Source of the DNA: Buchnera aphidicola str. Bp (Baizongia pistaciae)
GTDB lineage: Bacteria > Pseudomonadota > Gammaproteobacteria > Enterobacterales > Enterobacteriaceae
Direction: 5' to 3'
Assembly: GCF_000007725.1 (NCBI RefSeq)
Contig: NC_004545.1
Span: 62,001 to 126,000, forward strand
Length of the DNA: 64,000 bases
Part shown: positions 50,936 to 60,274 of the stretch, piece by piece
Layout: each line of letters opens with the position of its first letter
Position numbering within the stretch: position 1 is the first letter of the stretch
The notes under the pieces: model-generated
What the model was told of the DNA's origin: nothing
The model's database searches: none
What the model saw: the letters and a program-made list of their open reading frames with translations, nothing else
Made by a program: the position numbers and the translations under genes

Positions 50936-51517
50936 ATGAGATTAAGTGATAGAGATATAGAATTGTGGATTAAAAATAAAAAATTAGTTATCGAACCTAT
51001 TCCTAATAAAGAGTTAATTCACGGTGTTACTATAGATGTTCGTTTAGGTAATGAATTTTATACTTTTTGTAATAAATTTAACAAAAACATTGATTTAAGC
51101 AAGTCTCGTAATGAAATTTCTAAAATTTTAAAAAAAGTAATGAATAAAAAACACATTATTCCTAACGATCATGTTTTTTTATTAAAGCCAGGTATGTTTG
51201 TTTTAGCAATTACTCTTGAAAAAATATTTTTACCAAATAATTTAGTAGGGTGGTTGGATGGACGTTCTTCTTTGGCACGTTTAGGATTGATGATTCATGC
51301 TACATCGCATCGTATAGATCCAGGTTGGGGAGGTAATATTGTTTTAGAGTTTTTTAATTCTAGTAATATGATTTTGTCCTTATGTCCAGGGATGTTAATT
51401 GCTGCTGTAAGCTTTGAAATTTTATCTAGTCCTTCTATACGTCCTTATAATATTAGAAAAAATGCAAAATATTTTAATCAAAGTGAAGTTACGTTTAGTC
51501 GAATAGATCAAGATTGA
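50936..51517 (+). CDS. dcd: dCTP deaminase
   Basis: The product is 193 aa, the E. coli length. It deaminates dCTP to dUTP for thymidylate synthesis. It starts MRLSDRDIELWI. The trimeric dUTPase-fold motifs are IDVRLGNEFYTF and WLDGRSSLARLGLMIHATSHRIDPGWGG with the catalytic Glu in NIVLEFFNSS. RPYNIRKNAKYFNQ near the C-terminus is intact. Good AAGAAGG precedes the ATG. dcd next to metG follows enterobacterial order with genes between them lost. Confidence 0.98.
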   Translation: MRLSDRDIELWIKNKKLVIEPIPNKELIHGVTIDVRLGNEFYTFCNKFNKNIDLSKSRNEISKILKKVMNKKHIIPNDHVFLLKPGMFVLAITLEKIFLPNNLVGWLDGRSSLARLGLMIHATSHRIDPGWGGNIVLEFFNSSNMILSLCPGMLIAAVSFEILSSPSIRPYNIRKNAKYFNQSEVTFSRIDQD

Positions 51518-51618
51518 ATTAATATTTGTATTTTTATATATTAGTATATACAATAATTATATTAAATATATTCTATCTTTTATTTTTTATAGATACTTTA
51601 ATTAAATTTAAATAATAC

Positions 51619-53256
51619 ATGAAAAAAAGAATTTTAGTTACTTGTGCTTTTCCATATGCTAATGGTTCTTTGCATATAGGACATTTTTTAGAACATATTC
51701 AAGCTGATATTTGGGTGCGTTATAAAAAAATGCGAGGACATGAGGTTTGGTTTATTTGTGCAGATGATGCTCATGGAACACCAATAATGTTAAAATCTCA
51801 GAGTTTAAAAATGTCGCCTGAAAGTTTTATTTCTGATATTTATAAAGATCATGTTAATGATTTAGAAAAATTTAATATAAATTATGATAATTATTATTCT
51901 ACACATAGTTCGGAGAATTCTTATTTTTTAAAAAAAATTTATCATATTTTAGATAAAAAAGGATTAATTCAAACAAGAAATATATTTCAGTTATTTGATA
52001 ATACAAAAAGGGTTTTTCTTCCAGATCGTTTCGTAAAAGGGGCATGTCCTATATGTCATACAAAGGATCAATATGGAGATCATTGTGAAGTATGTGGTTC
52101 GTCTTATTCTGCGGTGGAATTGATTAAACCTGTGTCTATGTTGTCAGGAAATTGTCCGATACTCAAAAAATCTTTGCATTTTTTTTTTAATTTGCCGTAT
52201 TTTGAGAGTATGTTACGTTCTTGGGTTATGTCAGGCGTTTTACAAGCGTCAGTTGTAAAAAAATTAGATGAATGGTTTAAATTAGGACTTAGAGAATGGG
52301 ATATTTCTAGAGATTCACCTTATTTTGGGTTTAATATTCCTGGTTTTTTAGATAAATATTTTTATGTATGGTTAGATGCTCCTATTGGCTATATTAGTAC
52401 TTTTAAAAATCTATGTACTCAAAGAAATAATTTGAATTTCTTAGATTTTTGGAAGAAAAATTCAGAATGTGAATTATATCAGTTTATTGGTAAGGATATT
52501 GTGTATTTTCATAGTTTGTTTTGGCCATCTATATTAGAAGCTAGTAATTTTAGGAAACCAACTAAAATTTTTGTACATGGTCATGTGACTATTAATGGAT
52601 TAAAACTTTCTAAATCTAGGGGAGATTGTATTTTAGCCAAAAATTGGATTAAAAATTTAGATTCAGACAGTTTGCGTTACTATTATGCAAGTAAACTATC
52701 TTCTAAAATTCAGGATATTGAGGTTAATGCTAAACATTTTCTTTATAAGATAAATTCTGACGTCGTTAATAAAATAGTAAATTTAGCTTCTAGAGTGTCT
52801 AGTTTTATAAATATTTATTTTAATAACGAATTATCATCTCGGATTGATGATTTAGCGTTGTATAAAAGATTTGTTACTTCGTCTTCTTATATAGAAAAAA
52901 TGTTAGAAAATTGTGAGTTTAATTCAGCTATCAGTATGGTCATATCATTGGCAGATATTGCTAATAGTTATGTAGATAATAAAAAACCGTGGAATTTGAC
53001 AAAAAATATTAAAAATAGTAATACTTTACATGATATATGTACTACGGTTCTAAATTTATTTAGAATCTTAATGACATGGTTAAAACCCGTTATGCCAGAT
53101 TTAGCGAAAAATTCTGAAAAGTTTTTGAATATTAAATTAGAATGGGCTAATATTTGTATTCCTTTACTAAATCATAAAATTTCAATTTTTAAAGCTCTTC
53201 GTCATAGGATAGAAGATAAACAAATAAAATTTTTATTACCAAATAATTTTGAGTAA
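51619..53256 (+). CDS. metG: Methionyl-tRNA synthetase, lacking the C-terminal domain
   Basis: The product is 545 aa, against 677 in E. coli. It charges initiator and elongator tRNA-Met. HIGH is in PYANGSLHIGHFLEHIQADIW, and KMSKS appears as LKLSKSRGDCI near residue 332. The zinc knuckle shows CPICHTKDQYGDHCEVC near residue 145. The anticodon-binding alpha-helical domain ends near residue 540 with KFLLPNNFE. The missing 130 residues are the E. coli dimerisation (Trbp111-like) domain, which is dispensable for catalysis. Nothing after the stop resembles it. Confidence 0.97.
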   Translation: MKKRILVTCAFPYANGSLHIGHFLEHIQADIWVRYKKMRGHEVWFICADDAHGTPIMLKSQSLKMSPESFISDIYKDHVNDLEKFNINYDNYYSTHSSENSYFLKKIYHILDKKGLIQTRNIFQLFDNTKRVFLPDRFVKGACPICHTKDQYGDHCEVCGSSYSAVELIKPVSMLSGNCPILKKSLHFFFNLPYFESMLRSWVMSGVLQASVVKKLDEWFKLGLREWDISRDSPYFGFNIPGFLDKYFYVWLDAPIGYISTFKNLCTQRNNLNFLDFWKKNSECELYQFIGKDIVYFHSLFWPSILEASNFRKPTKIFVHGHVTINGLKLSKSRGDCILAKNWIKNLDSDSLRYYYASKLSSKIQDIEVNAKHFLYKINSDVVNKIVNLASRVSSFINIYFNNELSSRIDDLALYKRFVTSSSYIEKMLENCEFNSAISMVISLADIANSYVDNKKPWNLTKNIKNSNTLHDICTTVLNLFRILMTWLKPVMPDLAKNSEKFLNIKLEWANICIPLLNHKISIFKALRHRIEDKQIKFLLPNNFE

Positions 53257-53305
53257 TATTACGAATTATTATTTATTTTAAAACGTATTTATGTTTTAAA
53301 TTTTT

Positions 53306-54622
53306 TTAGACAATAATGTTATGGATTGAGCTAATCCATGATAATTTTAAGTTTTTTTCGTTATTACTTTTTTTGTGGGTATTAGAAACAAATAAACCTA
53401 GTGCACATATAAATTTATTGTTATAAAATATTAAGGGTATTTTTTTTCTATACCATGGTGGTAGTTTATATTCTTTGAAGATTGTTTTGAGTTTTTTGTG
53501 CTTAGTATTTTTTGTTATTAACACTTTATGTGATGTGTAAAATCTAATATTGATTGTTTCATTATTATTGGGATGAGGTAGTGTAGTTCCAAAATCATTT
53601 TGAACAATATTTCCCAATTGAAATGGGAGTGTTAATTTCTTTTGCGTATTGTTCCAAATAAGAATTATGTTTTCGATTCGGGGAATTTTTTTAGTCCAAT
53701 ATAGATGATTATTATATCTTCTTATTTGATAATTTTTGATTATAATTTTTGGTTGAGAATCGATTTTAGAAAATATAACTTTATTGTAAATTTCTTTTAC
53801 AATTTTAAACGTTGGCATTGTATTTTGGTTTATTTTAATCCAATGTCTTAAAATAATACTGCATATATTTTTATCTATATATCTAAAATTTGAAATATTT
53901 AAAATAGAATTTAATACTAGGTATTTATTTAACTTTTTTTTTATTTCTTGTTTTAAAATTTTTTTTTCTATATTTAATATTTCGATACTTCTAGAACAAT
54001 TTTTTTCAAAATACGGCCATCTATTTTTTAGTTTCGGTATAATGTTAAGTCTTAAGAAGTTTCGATCATGTTTGGTATCATTATTACTAGTATCTTCTAT
54101 CCAATGTATTTTATGTTTATATATCCACGTTTTAATATCTTCTCTAGATATTTTTAAGAGTGGTCTAACAATTTTTATTTTATAGATTGTGTTTAATTTA
54201 TATGACATACTACTTAATCCTGTAATTCCGCTTCCTCTCTTTAATGCTAATAACATAGTTTCGCATTGATCATTTAGATTATGTCCTGTTGCAAGAACTT
54301 CTTTTGGTTTTATAATTTTATATATAGCTTGATATCTTTTTTTTCGTGCTATTTCTTCAATTCTGTTTTTATTTGAATTGATGGTAATTTTTTTTATGAT
54401 GATTGGTATATTGTGATTTATACATATTTTTTTGCAATGATCGCTCCATTTTTCTGAATCAGGATGTAATTGGTGATTAATATGAATAGCTCTAAATGTA
54501 AAATTTAGATTATTTTTTTTTAGTTTTAATAATTGATATAGTAAAAATGTAGAGTCTATACCACCGCTATATGCTAATAAAATGTTAAGTATGTTAGTAT
54601 TTTTTATAAAATCTTTGAGCAT
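53306..54622 (-). CDS. tilS: tRNA(Ile)-lysidine synthase
   Basis: The product is 438 aa (E. coli 432). It converts C34 to lysidine in tRNA-Ile(CAU) so that AUA is read, important in an AT-rich genome. The PP-loop ATPase motif is AYSGGIDSTFLLYQLL near residue 18. HINHQLHPDSEKWSDHC, ATGHNLNDQCETMLLALKRG and IEDTSNNDTKHDRNFLR are intact. The C-terminal domain is more diverged but full length. It is convergent with metG and lies 71 nt downstream of tRNA-Val(GAC) on the same strand. Confidence 0.96.
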   Translation of the reverse strand: MLKDFIKNTNILNILLAYSGGIDSTFLLYQLLKLKKNNLNFTFRAIHINHQLHPDSEKWSDHCKKICINHNIPIIIKKITINSNKNRIEEIARKKRYQAIYKIIKPKEVLATGHNLNDQCETMLLALKRGSGITGLSSMSYKLNTIYKIKIVRPLLKISREDIKTWIYKHKIHWIEDTSNNDTKHDRNFLRLNIIPKLKNRWPYFEKNCSRSIEILNIEKKILKQEIKKKLNKYLVLNSILNISNFRYIDKNICSIILRHWIKINQNTMPTFKIVKEIYNKVIFSKIDSQPKIIIKNYQIRRYNNHLYWTKKIPRIENIILIWNNTQKKLTLPFQLGNIVQNDFGTTLPHPNNNETINIRFYTSHKVLITKNTKHKKLKTIFKEYKLPPWYRKKIPLIFYNNKFICALGLFVSNTHKKSNNEKNLKLSWISSIHNIIV

Positions 54623-54692
54623 ATAAGTGATTTTTAAAAATTAAGATAGTTGTTTTTAATTTTTGAGTTTATAGTTTTAGATATTTAATTGG

Positions 54693-54766
54693 TATGTCCG
54701 AGTGGAATTGAACCACTGACTTCCATCATGTCATGATGGCACTCTACCTGACTGAGTTACGGACAT
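54693..54766 (-). tRNA. tRNA-Val (anticodon GAC)
   Basis: This is a 74-nt cloverleaf on the minus strand: acceptor ATGTCCG/CGGACAT, D-stem ACTC/GAGT, anticodon stem CCATC/GATGG around ATGACAT (anticodon GAC), T-stem AGTGG/CCACT, discriminator A. It is the only tRNA here with an encoded CCA (54690-54692). Its first base pair is A-U rather than the usual G-C. E. coli valVW (GAC) also lie beside mdtK, which supports the identity. Confidence 0.93.
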
Positions 54767-54860
54767 GTTGTGTAAAATAACTTATTTGATGAATTTTGTA
54801 TTTAGATATAGAGTTTAACAAACAAAATATTGGAAATCAATGTTTTTAAAATAGGACTTA

Positions 54861-56216
54861 TTATTTTTTTTGTAAAATATAAATTCGAAATAATATCATT
54901 ATTGATGATGTTATTAATGCAATCAAGATTCCGTACCAAAATCCAATAGCTCCCATGTGTGGTACAATATAATTAGTTAATGCCAAAAAATATCCGAAGG
55001 GAAAACCTACTATCCAATATGATGTGCAGGTTATAATAAAAATTATATTAGTATCTTTGTAACTTCGTAAAATACCATTACCAATTATTTGAAAAAAATC
55101 AAAAATTTGGTAACTAGCTGTTATGAATAACATTTGTTTAGTTAATTTTATTATATTAGCGTTTTTAGTATATAATGTTATTATTTGGTAATGAAATAGT
55201 ATGATAAATGTTGATATTGTAGTAGAGATAATTAATCCTATAATTTGTGATGATAGAATAATAGTAGAAATTTTGGAGAAAGATTTTTTTCCTAAATAAA
55301 ATCCTAGTCTAATACTAGCAGCAGTAGCAATGGACAATGGCAAAATAAAAATAGTAGAACTAATATTTAAGGCAATTTGGTGTGCGATTATTTGAAAGGT
55401 TTCCATTGATGCTATTAATAAAGTTATTAAAGTAAACAGAGTTATTTCACAGAATAATGATAGAGCAATTGGAAATCCCATTTTAAATAAATTCCAAATT
55501 ATTTTGTAATTGGGAAGATACATTTCTAGATTTGAAATATTTTTATTTTTGATATTATAATTAATTAATATATCATTTTTTGTAATTTTTTTCATTGCGA
55601 TGAACATAAACCAATATACTATAATAGCAGATATGCCGCATCCTGTACTTCCATAATTAAAACAATGAAATTTTTCTGAAATTAATGTATAACTTACTAC
55701 TATATTAAATAGTAGTCCAATTAGCCCTATAACCATAGCTGGTTTGGGTTTTAGTAAACCTTCGCATTGGTTTTGAATAACTTGAAAATATAAGTATCCA
55801 GGTGTACTCCATAATAAAATTCTAATGTATTTAATGCTTTCTTGTTCTATTATTGGATTTACTTGACTAATTGTGTGTATAATTACATCGGAATTCCATA
55901 AAACAATCATAATAACTAGTGATATTAATGTTGCTAACCAATATGCATTGTTAATTTGTTCTGGAATTTTATTGATTTTTCCAGATCCATGAATACGCGA
56001 TACGGTTGGTACTAATGATAATAGTAATCCGTGTCCAAATAAAATAATAGGTGACCAAATTGAAATTCCAACTGAAATAGCTGCGATGTTATTTTCTTTA
56101 AGATGTCCTATCATAATACTATTTATAAGACTCATGCTGGTTTGTGAAATTTGAGCTAAAAAAATTGGAATAGTAATTTTTAATAACATTTTTATTTCAT
56201 GTAAATGTTTTTTCAT
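54861..56216 (-). CDS. mdtK: MATE-family multidrug efflux protein
   Basis: The product is 451 aa (E. coli MdtK/NorM 457) with about 12 hydrophobic segments. MATE pumps export cationic compounds using sodium or proton gradients. Family-like segments are IFLAQISQTSMSLINSIMIG near residue 20, GHGLLLSLVPTVSRIHGSGK, NQCEGLLKPKPAMVIG and GFPIALSLFCEITLFTLITL. It is divergent from ribE, matching E. coli ribC-mdtK-valVW order. What it exports in a symbiont is unknown. Confidence 0.95.
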   Translation of the reverse strand: MKKHLHEIKMLLKITIPIFLAQISQTSMSLINSIMIGHLKENNIAAISVGISIWSPIILFGHGLLLSLVPTVSRIHGSGKINKIPEQINNAYWLATLISLVIMIVLWNSDVIIHTISQVNPIIEQESIKYIRILLWSTPGYLYFQVIQNQCEGLLKPKPAMVIGLIGLLFNIVVSYTLISEKFHCFNYGSTGCGISAIIVYWFMFIAMKKITKNDILINYNIKNKNISNLEMYLPNYKIIWNLFKMGFPIALSLFCEITLFTLITLLIASMETFQIIAHQIALNISSTIFILPLSIATAASIRLGFYLGKKSFSKISTIILSSQIIGLIISTTISTFIILFHYQIITLYTKNANIIKLTKQMLFITASYQIFDFFQIIGNGILRSYKDTNIIFIITCTSYWIVGFPFGYFLALTNYIVPHMGAIGFWYGILIALITSSIMILFRIYILQKK

Positions 56217-56529
56217 TTTTATACCTATTTATATTTTAGACGTTAGAATCTAAATAGAAATTTTTTAGTGTTTTATTTATTATTGTTGTGTATTAGTTTA
56301 AAGATTGTTTTATTAGTGTCAGTATAGTGAATAATACAATTTGATGTTTAAAAAAAAATTTATAAAATATAATTAAGATTATAAATAGATTGTTTTGTTT
56401 ATTATTATTTTTATAGTTTCGTATATGATTTTTATATAGTGTTTTTACTTAAAATGTTAGTTTTTAATTATAAAAATAATAATGGTTAGGGTGTTAATTA
56501 CGTTTAATTATAATTTCAGGAAAATATGT
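56217..56529. other. Divergent promoter region mdtK/ribE
   Basis: This is 313 nt of AT-rich sequence without a gene. Several TATAAT-like hexamers occur (for example near 56367), but no matching -35 is clear. No riboswitch-like conserved blocks are seen upstream of ribE. Confidence 0.45.
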
Positions 56530-57168
56530 ATGTTTACTGGTATTGTTCGTGGTCTTGGAAAGGTTGTTAAAATACTTAAAGAAAAAAAGATTTCTCAATG
56601 GGAAGTAGAAACGTCTAATGAGTTAGTAAAAAATTTAATGTTAGGTGCTTCTATTTCATGTAATGGATGTTGTTTAACTGTTCGAAATATTTTTCGAACT
56701 ATTTTTTGTGTAGATATTGTAGAAGAAACTTTAAGATCTACTAGTTTAAATACTATTATAGTTGGTCAATATATTAATTTAGAAAGATCTATAAAATTTG
56801 GTGAAGAAGTGGGTGGTCATTTAGTTTCTGGACATATTATAACAACTGGAGTAGTATCCGATAAAAAAGAATTATTTTCAAATCAAGAATTATGGATTTC
56901 TTTAAGCGCGTCCTTTTTTATAAAGTATTTTTTTTACAAGGGTTTTGTTTGCGTTGATGGTATTAGTTTAACAATTGGATCTATAAAAAATAACGCATTT
57001 TGCGTTTTTTTAATTCCAGAAACAATACTGCGTACCACTATAGGACAAAAAATTATAGGAGATGTAGTTAATATTGAAATAGATTTTTATACTCAGATTA
57101 CTGTAGATAGCGTAGAACGTTTACTTAAAGTTCATCCTAGTAAATTTATTAATTGTATTGATATATAG
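56530..57168 (+). CDS. ribE: Riboflavin synthase alpha chain
   Basis: The product is 212 aa (E. coli RibE/RibC 213). It dismutates two lumazine molecules to riboflavin. It starts MFTGIVRGLGKVVKI, the family N-terminus, with CAGGAAA upstream; an ATG at 56482 is rejected. The two internally similar barrels are visible: SISCNGCCLTVRNI and GEEVGGHLVSGHI in the first, FVCVDGISLTIGSI in the second. With ribB in this window it supports riboflavin synthesis by the symbiont. Confidence 0.97.
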   Translation: MFTGIVRGLGKVVKILKEKKISQWEVETSNELVKNLMLGASISCNGCCLTVRNIFRTIFCVDIVEETLRSTSLNTIIVGQYINLERSIKFGEEVGGHLVSGHIITTGVVSDKKELFSNQELWISLSASFFIKYFFYKGFVCVDGISLTIGSIKNNAFCVFLIPETILRTTIGQKIIGDVVNIEIDFYTQITVDSVERLLKVHPSKFINCIDI

Positions 57169-57472
57169 GGTGATATTTTTTGTAAAAATTAATAAACTTG
57201 TATTTTTTGAATAGAGTTTTAATTTTTATTTTAAGATTTAAATTTTTTAATTTGTATATAAAATATTGTTTTAGTAATAAATTAATATTAGTTTACTTAG
57301 ATTTTAGTATATCATTATAAATAAAAATTAGTTTTAAGGTGTAAAATTAAAATAGTTTTTTTTAAGTATCTATAGAAAAATTTTATGATTTTAAAATGTA
57401 ACTTTATTTTAAAGATATAATCTATGTGTTTTTAAACTTGTTTTTAAATATTTAAATTTGGATTTAATGGTG
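57169..57472. other. Intergenic region upstream of the rsx operon
   Basis: This is 304 nt with no gene. TATAAT at 57416-57421 is a candidate -10 for rsxA without a convincing -35. No stable hairpin is obvious after ribE. Confidence 0.45.
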
Positions 57473-58051
57473 ATGCATTTTTTTTTGCTTTTTGTAAGTA
57501 ATATACTTATTAATAATTTTATATTAGTTAGATTTCTTGGATTGTGTCCTTTCATGGGAATTTCTAGAACAATAGATTCAGCTATAGGAATGGGATTAGC
57601 AACTACATGTGTGATTGTTTTTGTTTCAATAATTTCATGGTTAATCAATTTTTATATTTTAATCCCTTTTCATTTGATTCATCTTTGCACGATGACGTAT
57701 ATGTTGATAATAGCAGTAAGTGTACAGATTTTTGAAATTATAGTGAAAAAAGTAAGTTCTACTTTATATCGATTATTAGGTATATATTTGCCATTAATAA
57801 CAACTAATTGTTCTGTATTAGCAATACCCTTAATGAACACTAAATTAAATTCTAATTTTATAGAATCGGTTTTATATGGGTTTAGTTCTTCTTTGGGTTT
57901 TTTTTTGGTATTAGTAATATTTTCTAGTATACGAGAACGTATTTCTGAATCTGATGTACCCATGTATTTTCGAGGTTATCCAATTGCATTAATTACAGCT
58001 AGCTTATTAGCTATTGCTTTTATGGGATTTGATGGATTAATTAAATTTTAA
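57473..58051 (+). CDS. rsxA: Rsx/Rnf electron transport complex subunit A
   Basis: The product is 192 aa from ATG 57473 (E. coli 193); ATG 57467 is also possible. It is a six-helix membrane protein with [19 protein letters not shown] near the start, and GMGLATTCV and [17 protein letters not shown] with the Cys that binds the shared iron-sulfur centre in Rnf. [12 protein letters not shown] and [18 protein letters not shown] close it. It is the first gene of rsxABCDGE-nth, an ion-pumping or SoxR-reducing electron chain in E. coli. Confidence 0.96.
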   Translation: MHFFLLFVSNILINNFILVRFLGLCPFMGISRTIDSAIGMGLATTCVIVFVSIISWLINFYILIPFHLIHLCTMTYMLIIAVSVQIFEIIVKKVSSTLYRLLGIYLPLITTNCSVLAIPLMNTKLNSNFIESVLYGFSSSLGFFLVLVIFSSIRERISESDVPMYFRGYPIALITASLLAIAFMGFDGLIKF

Positions 58052-58062
58052 TTATTTTTTAT

Positions 58063-58572
58063 ATGATAATATCTATAATTATATTTAGCATTTTAAGTTT
58101 TATATTAGGCGTGATAGTGAGTCTTGTTTCTTGTTTTTGTAAAGTTAAATCGAATCTATCTTTGATTAATGATATTGACGAATTATTACCTCAAATGCAA
58201 TGCGCGCAATGTGGTTATCCTGGGTGTTATGCGTATTCTCAGGCTATTGTTGATGGTAACGAAAATATTTATAAGTGTATTCCAGGAGGTAAAGAAGTAG
58301 TTTTAAAGTTAGAAAACTTACTTAATAAAAGTGATCATAGAGGTAATTTTTTAGAAAGTTTAGAAGATAGCGTTACGTATAGCATAGTAGAAATAGATGA
58401 AAACAATTGTGTTGGTTGTTCTAAATGTAGATTAGTTTGTCCTGTAGACGCTGTAGTCGGAACTTATAATTTTAGACATACAGTACTTATAGATTCTTGT
58501 ACTGGATGTAATCTTTGTATACCTTTGTGTCCAACTAATTGTATTAAAAAAAAAATAATGTTCTATGAATAG
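58063..58572 (+). CDS. rsxB: Rsx/Rnf complex ferredoxin-like subunit B
   Basis: The product is 169 aa (E. coli 192). There is an N-terminal membrane helix (1-25). A first Fe-S cluster motif is CAQCGYPGCYAY with a distant Cys in IYKCIPGG. Two 4Fe-4S ferredoxin motifs follow: CVGCSKCRLVCPVDAV and CTGCNLCIPLCPTNCI. All cysteines are present, so the redox chain seems intact. The E. coli C-terminal tail is shortened. It passes electrons between RsxC and membrane subunits. Confidence 0.96.
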   Translation: MIISIIIFSILSFILGVIVSLVSCFCKVKSNLSLINDIDELLPQMQCAQCGYPGCYAYSQAIVDGNENIYKCIPGGKEVVLKLENLLNKSDHRGNFLESLEDSVTYSIVEIDENNCVGCSKCRLVCPVDAVVGTYNFRHTVLIDSCTGCNLCIPLCPTNCIKKKIMFYE

Positions 58573-58589
58573 CATTTATAATAATTATT

Positions 58590-60107
58590 ATGTACAAATT
58601 TATTAAATATATATCAATTTATATAAAGAAATTATTTTTTTTAAATATAAGCTTTTTTAAAAAAGTGATTTCTATTTTTCAAGTAGATAATATACTTTTT
58701 TTAAAAAAAAGCAGTCAAGAATTATTAAAACTTAGCAGGGTAACATTGCCTAAAAAATTTTTTGTTTTGATAAATTCTGAGGTATTAAATAGGGGTAAAT
58801 TATGTGTTCGAAAAGGTGATTTAGTCTTACGTGGTCAAACGTTGACGTTAGGATGTGGTAATATAGTTTCAATACATTCACCTACTTCTGGTCGTATTAT
58901 TGATGTAATAAATAATTATATATTTTTTTTAGATCAATTTTTTGCTGTTGTAATAGTTGAATCAGATGGAAGAGATTTGTGGATTAGTCGAACACCTATA
59001 TGTAATTATACACAGTTTAGTTCAAAAAAACTAATTAATTTGATTTATCATTCGGGTATACTTGGATTAAGTGGATCAGGTTTTAGTACTTCTAAAAAAT
59101 TACAATGTGCTGTTGGTAAAGTACATACGTTAGTAGTAAATGCTGTTGAAAGTGAACCTTGTGTTACTTCTGATGATTGTTTAATTCAAAATTTTTCAAA
59201 GGAAATAATTGATGGGTGCAAAATTTTAATTTGGATTTTAAAAATTAAAAAAATACTTATTGTTGTTTCAGAAGAAAAAATAATTGCATTTAATGTTTTA
59301 AAAAAAAGTGTTATTAATCTAAAAGATTTTGAACTACTCAAAGTAAAAAATAAATATCCTTCTGGAAGTAGTAAAAAGTTAATTCAAATTTTGTTTAATA
59401 AAGAAATTCCACAAGGTAAACATGCTATTGATTTAGGTATAATAATGTATAATGTTGCAACTGTTTTTGCAATTAAAAAAGCAATATTAGATGGAGAGCC
59501 ATTAACTGAGAGAGTAATTACATTGTATGGAGATAAATTTTTACCTTCAAAAAATGTTTTAGTACGTATTGGAACTCCTATTAGCCATTTGATGAAAATT
59601 TATAAACTTAATGAGAAAACACTTAAAGTAAATATAGGAGGCCCGATTACAGGATTGTTAATTAGAAATTTTAATTTTTCAGTATTAAAAACGAATAATT
59701 GTATTATGTTTGTATCTATTCAAAATAACGAACTTAATAATTTTGAAGAGAAAAATTGTATTCGTTGTGCTGCTTGTTCTTATTCATGTCCAATGAATTT
59801 ACTTCCAGAACAGTTGTATTGGTATAGTAAACATTCTAATCATGAAAAAACTCAGATATATAATATTCAAGATTGTATTGAATGTGGTATTTGTGAACAG
59901 GTATGTCCTAGTGATATTCCGTTAATGAGTTACTATAGGAGAGAAAAAAAACAAATATCTATTGCGAAATTTAAAAATTATCAAATAAAGAAATTTAAAA
60001 ATTTATTTTTATTACGTAAACAAAGATTAAATAATCTAAATTCTAGAAAAAAAAATACGATTGTATCTCAATACATTGCTCTTAATAAGTTTAATTTTAA
60101 GGTATAA
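58590..60107 (+). CDS. rsxC: Rsx/Rnf complex subunit C, lacking the alanine-rich tail
   Basis: The product is 505 aa, against 740 in E. coli. The Complex I 51-kDa-like region shows GILGLSGSGFSTSKKL (NADH/FMN site, with the usual GGAGFPT changed to SGSGFST), NAVESEPCVTSDD, YPSGSSKKLIQ and IGGPITGLL. Two 4Fe-4S motifs follow: CIRCAACSYSCP and CIECGICEQVCP. The missing 230 residues correspond to the repetitive, alanine-rich E. coli C-terminus, which many homologues lack, so loss is probably harmless. Confidence 0.95.
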   Translation: MYKFIKYISIYIKKLFFLNISFFKKVISIFQVDNILFLKKSSQELLKLSRVTLPKKFFVLINSEVLNRGKLCVRKGDLVLRGQTLTLGCGNIVSIHSPTSGRIIDVINNYIFFLDQFFAVVIVESDGRDLWISRTPICNYTQFSSKKLINLIYHSGILGLSGSGFSTSKKLQCAVGKVHTLVVNAVESEPCVTSDDCLIQNFSKEIIDGCKILIWILKIKKILIVVSEEKIIAFNVLKKSVINLKDFELLKVKNKYPSGSSKKLIQILFNKEIPQGKHAIDLGIIMYNVATVFAIKKAILDGEPLTERVITLYGDKFLPSKNVLVRIGTPISHLMKIYKLNEKTLKVNIGGPITGLLIRNFNFSVLKTNNCIMFVSIQNNELNNFEEKNCIRCAACSYSCPMNLLPEQLYWYSKHSNHEKTQIYNIQDCIECGICEQVCPSDIPLMSYYRREKKQISIAKFKNYQIKKFKNLFLLRKQRLNNLNSRKKNTIVSQYIALNKFNFKV

Positions 60108-60274
60108 ATCATATTGTATTTTATATCTTATATATAATGTCAAGAATTAAAAATAGGGGCAAAGCGCATTAATTTTTAGTACAAAAATGCTAAGAGGTAT
60201 ATATTTTTTTTTAACAATATATTTAATGTTAATTGTTTAAATTTAAGTATAAGAGTTTATAAAAAGAAAGTATC

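Noticed and set aside
54693-54766. tRNA-Met or tRNA-Ile with CAT anticodon
   Set aside because: Folding places GAC, not CAT, at positions 34-36 of the 7-nt loop ATGACAT, and the mdtK neighbour matches E. coli valVW.
57409-57963. Minus-strand frames opposite rsxA
   Set aside because: They are antisense to conserved membrane protein codons and show no independent support.
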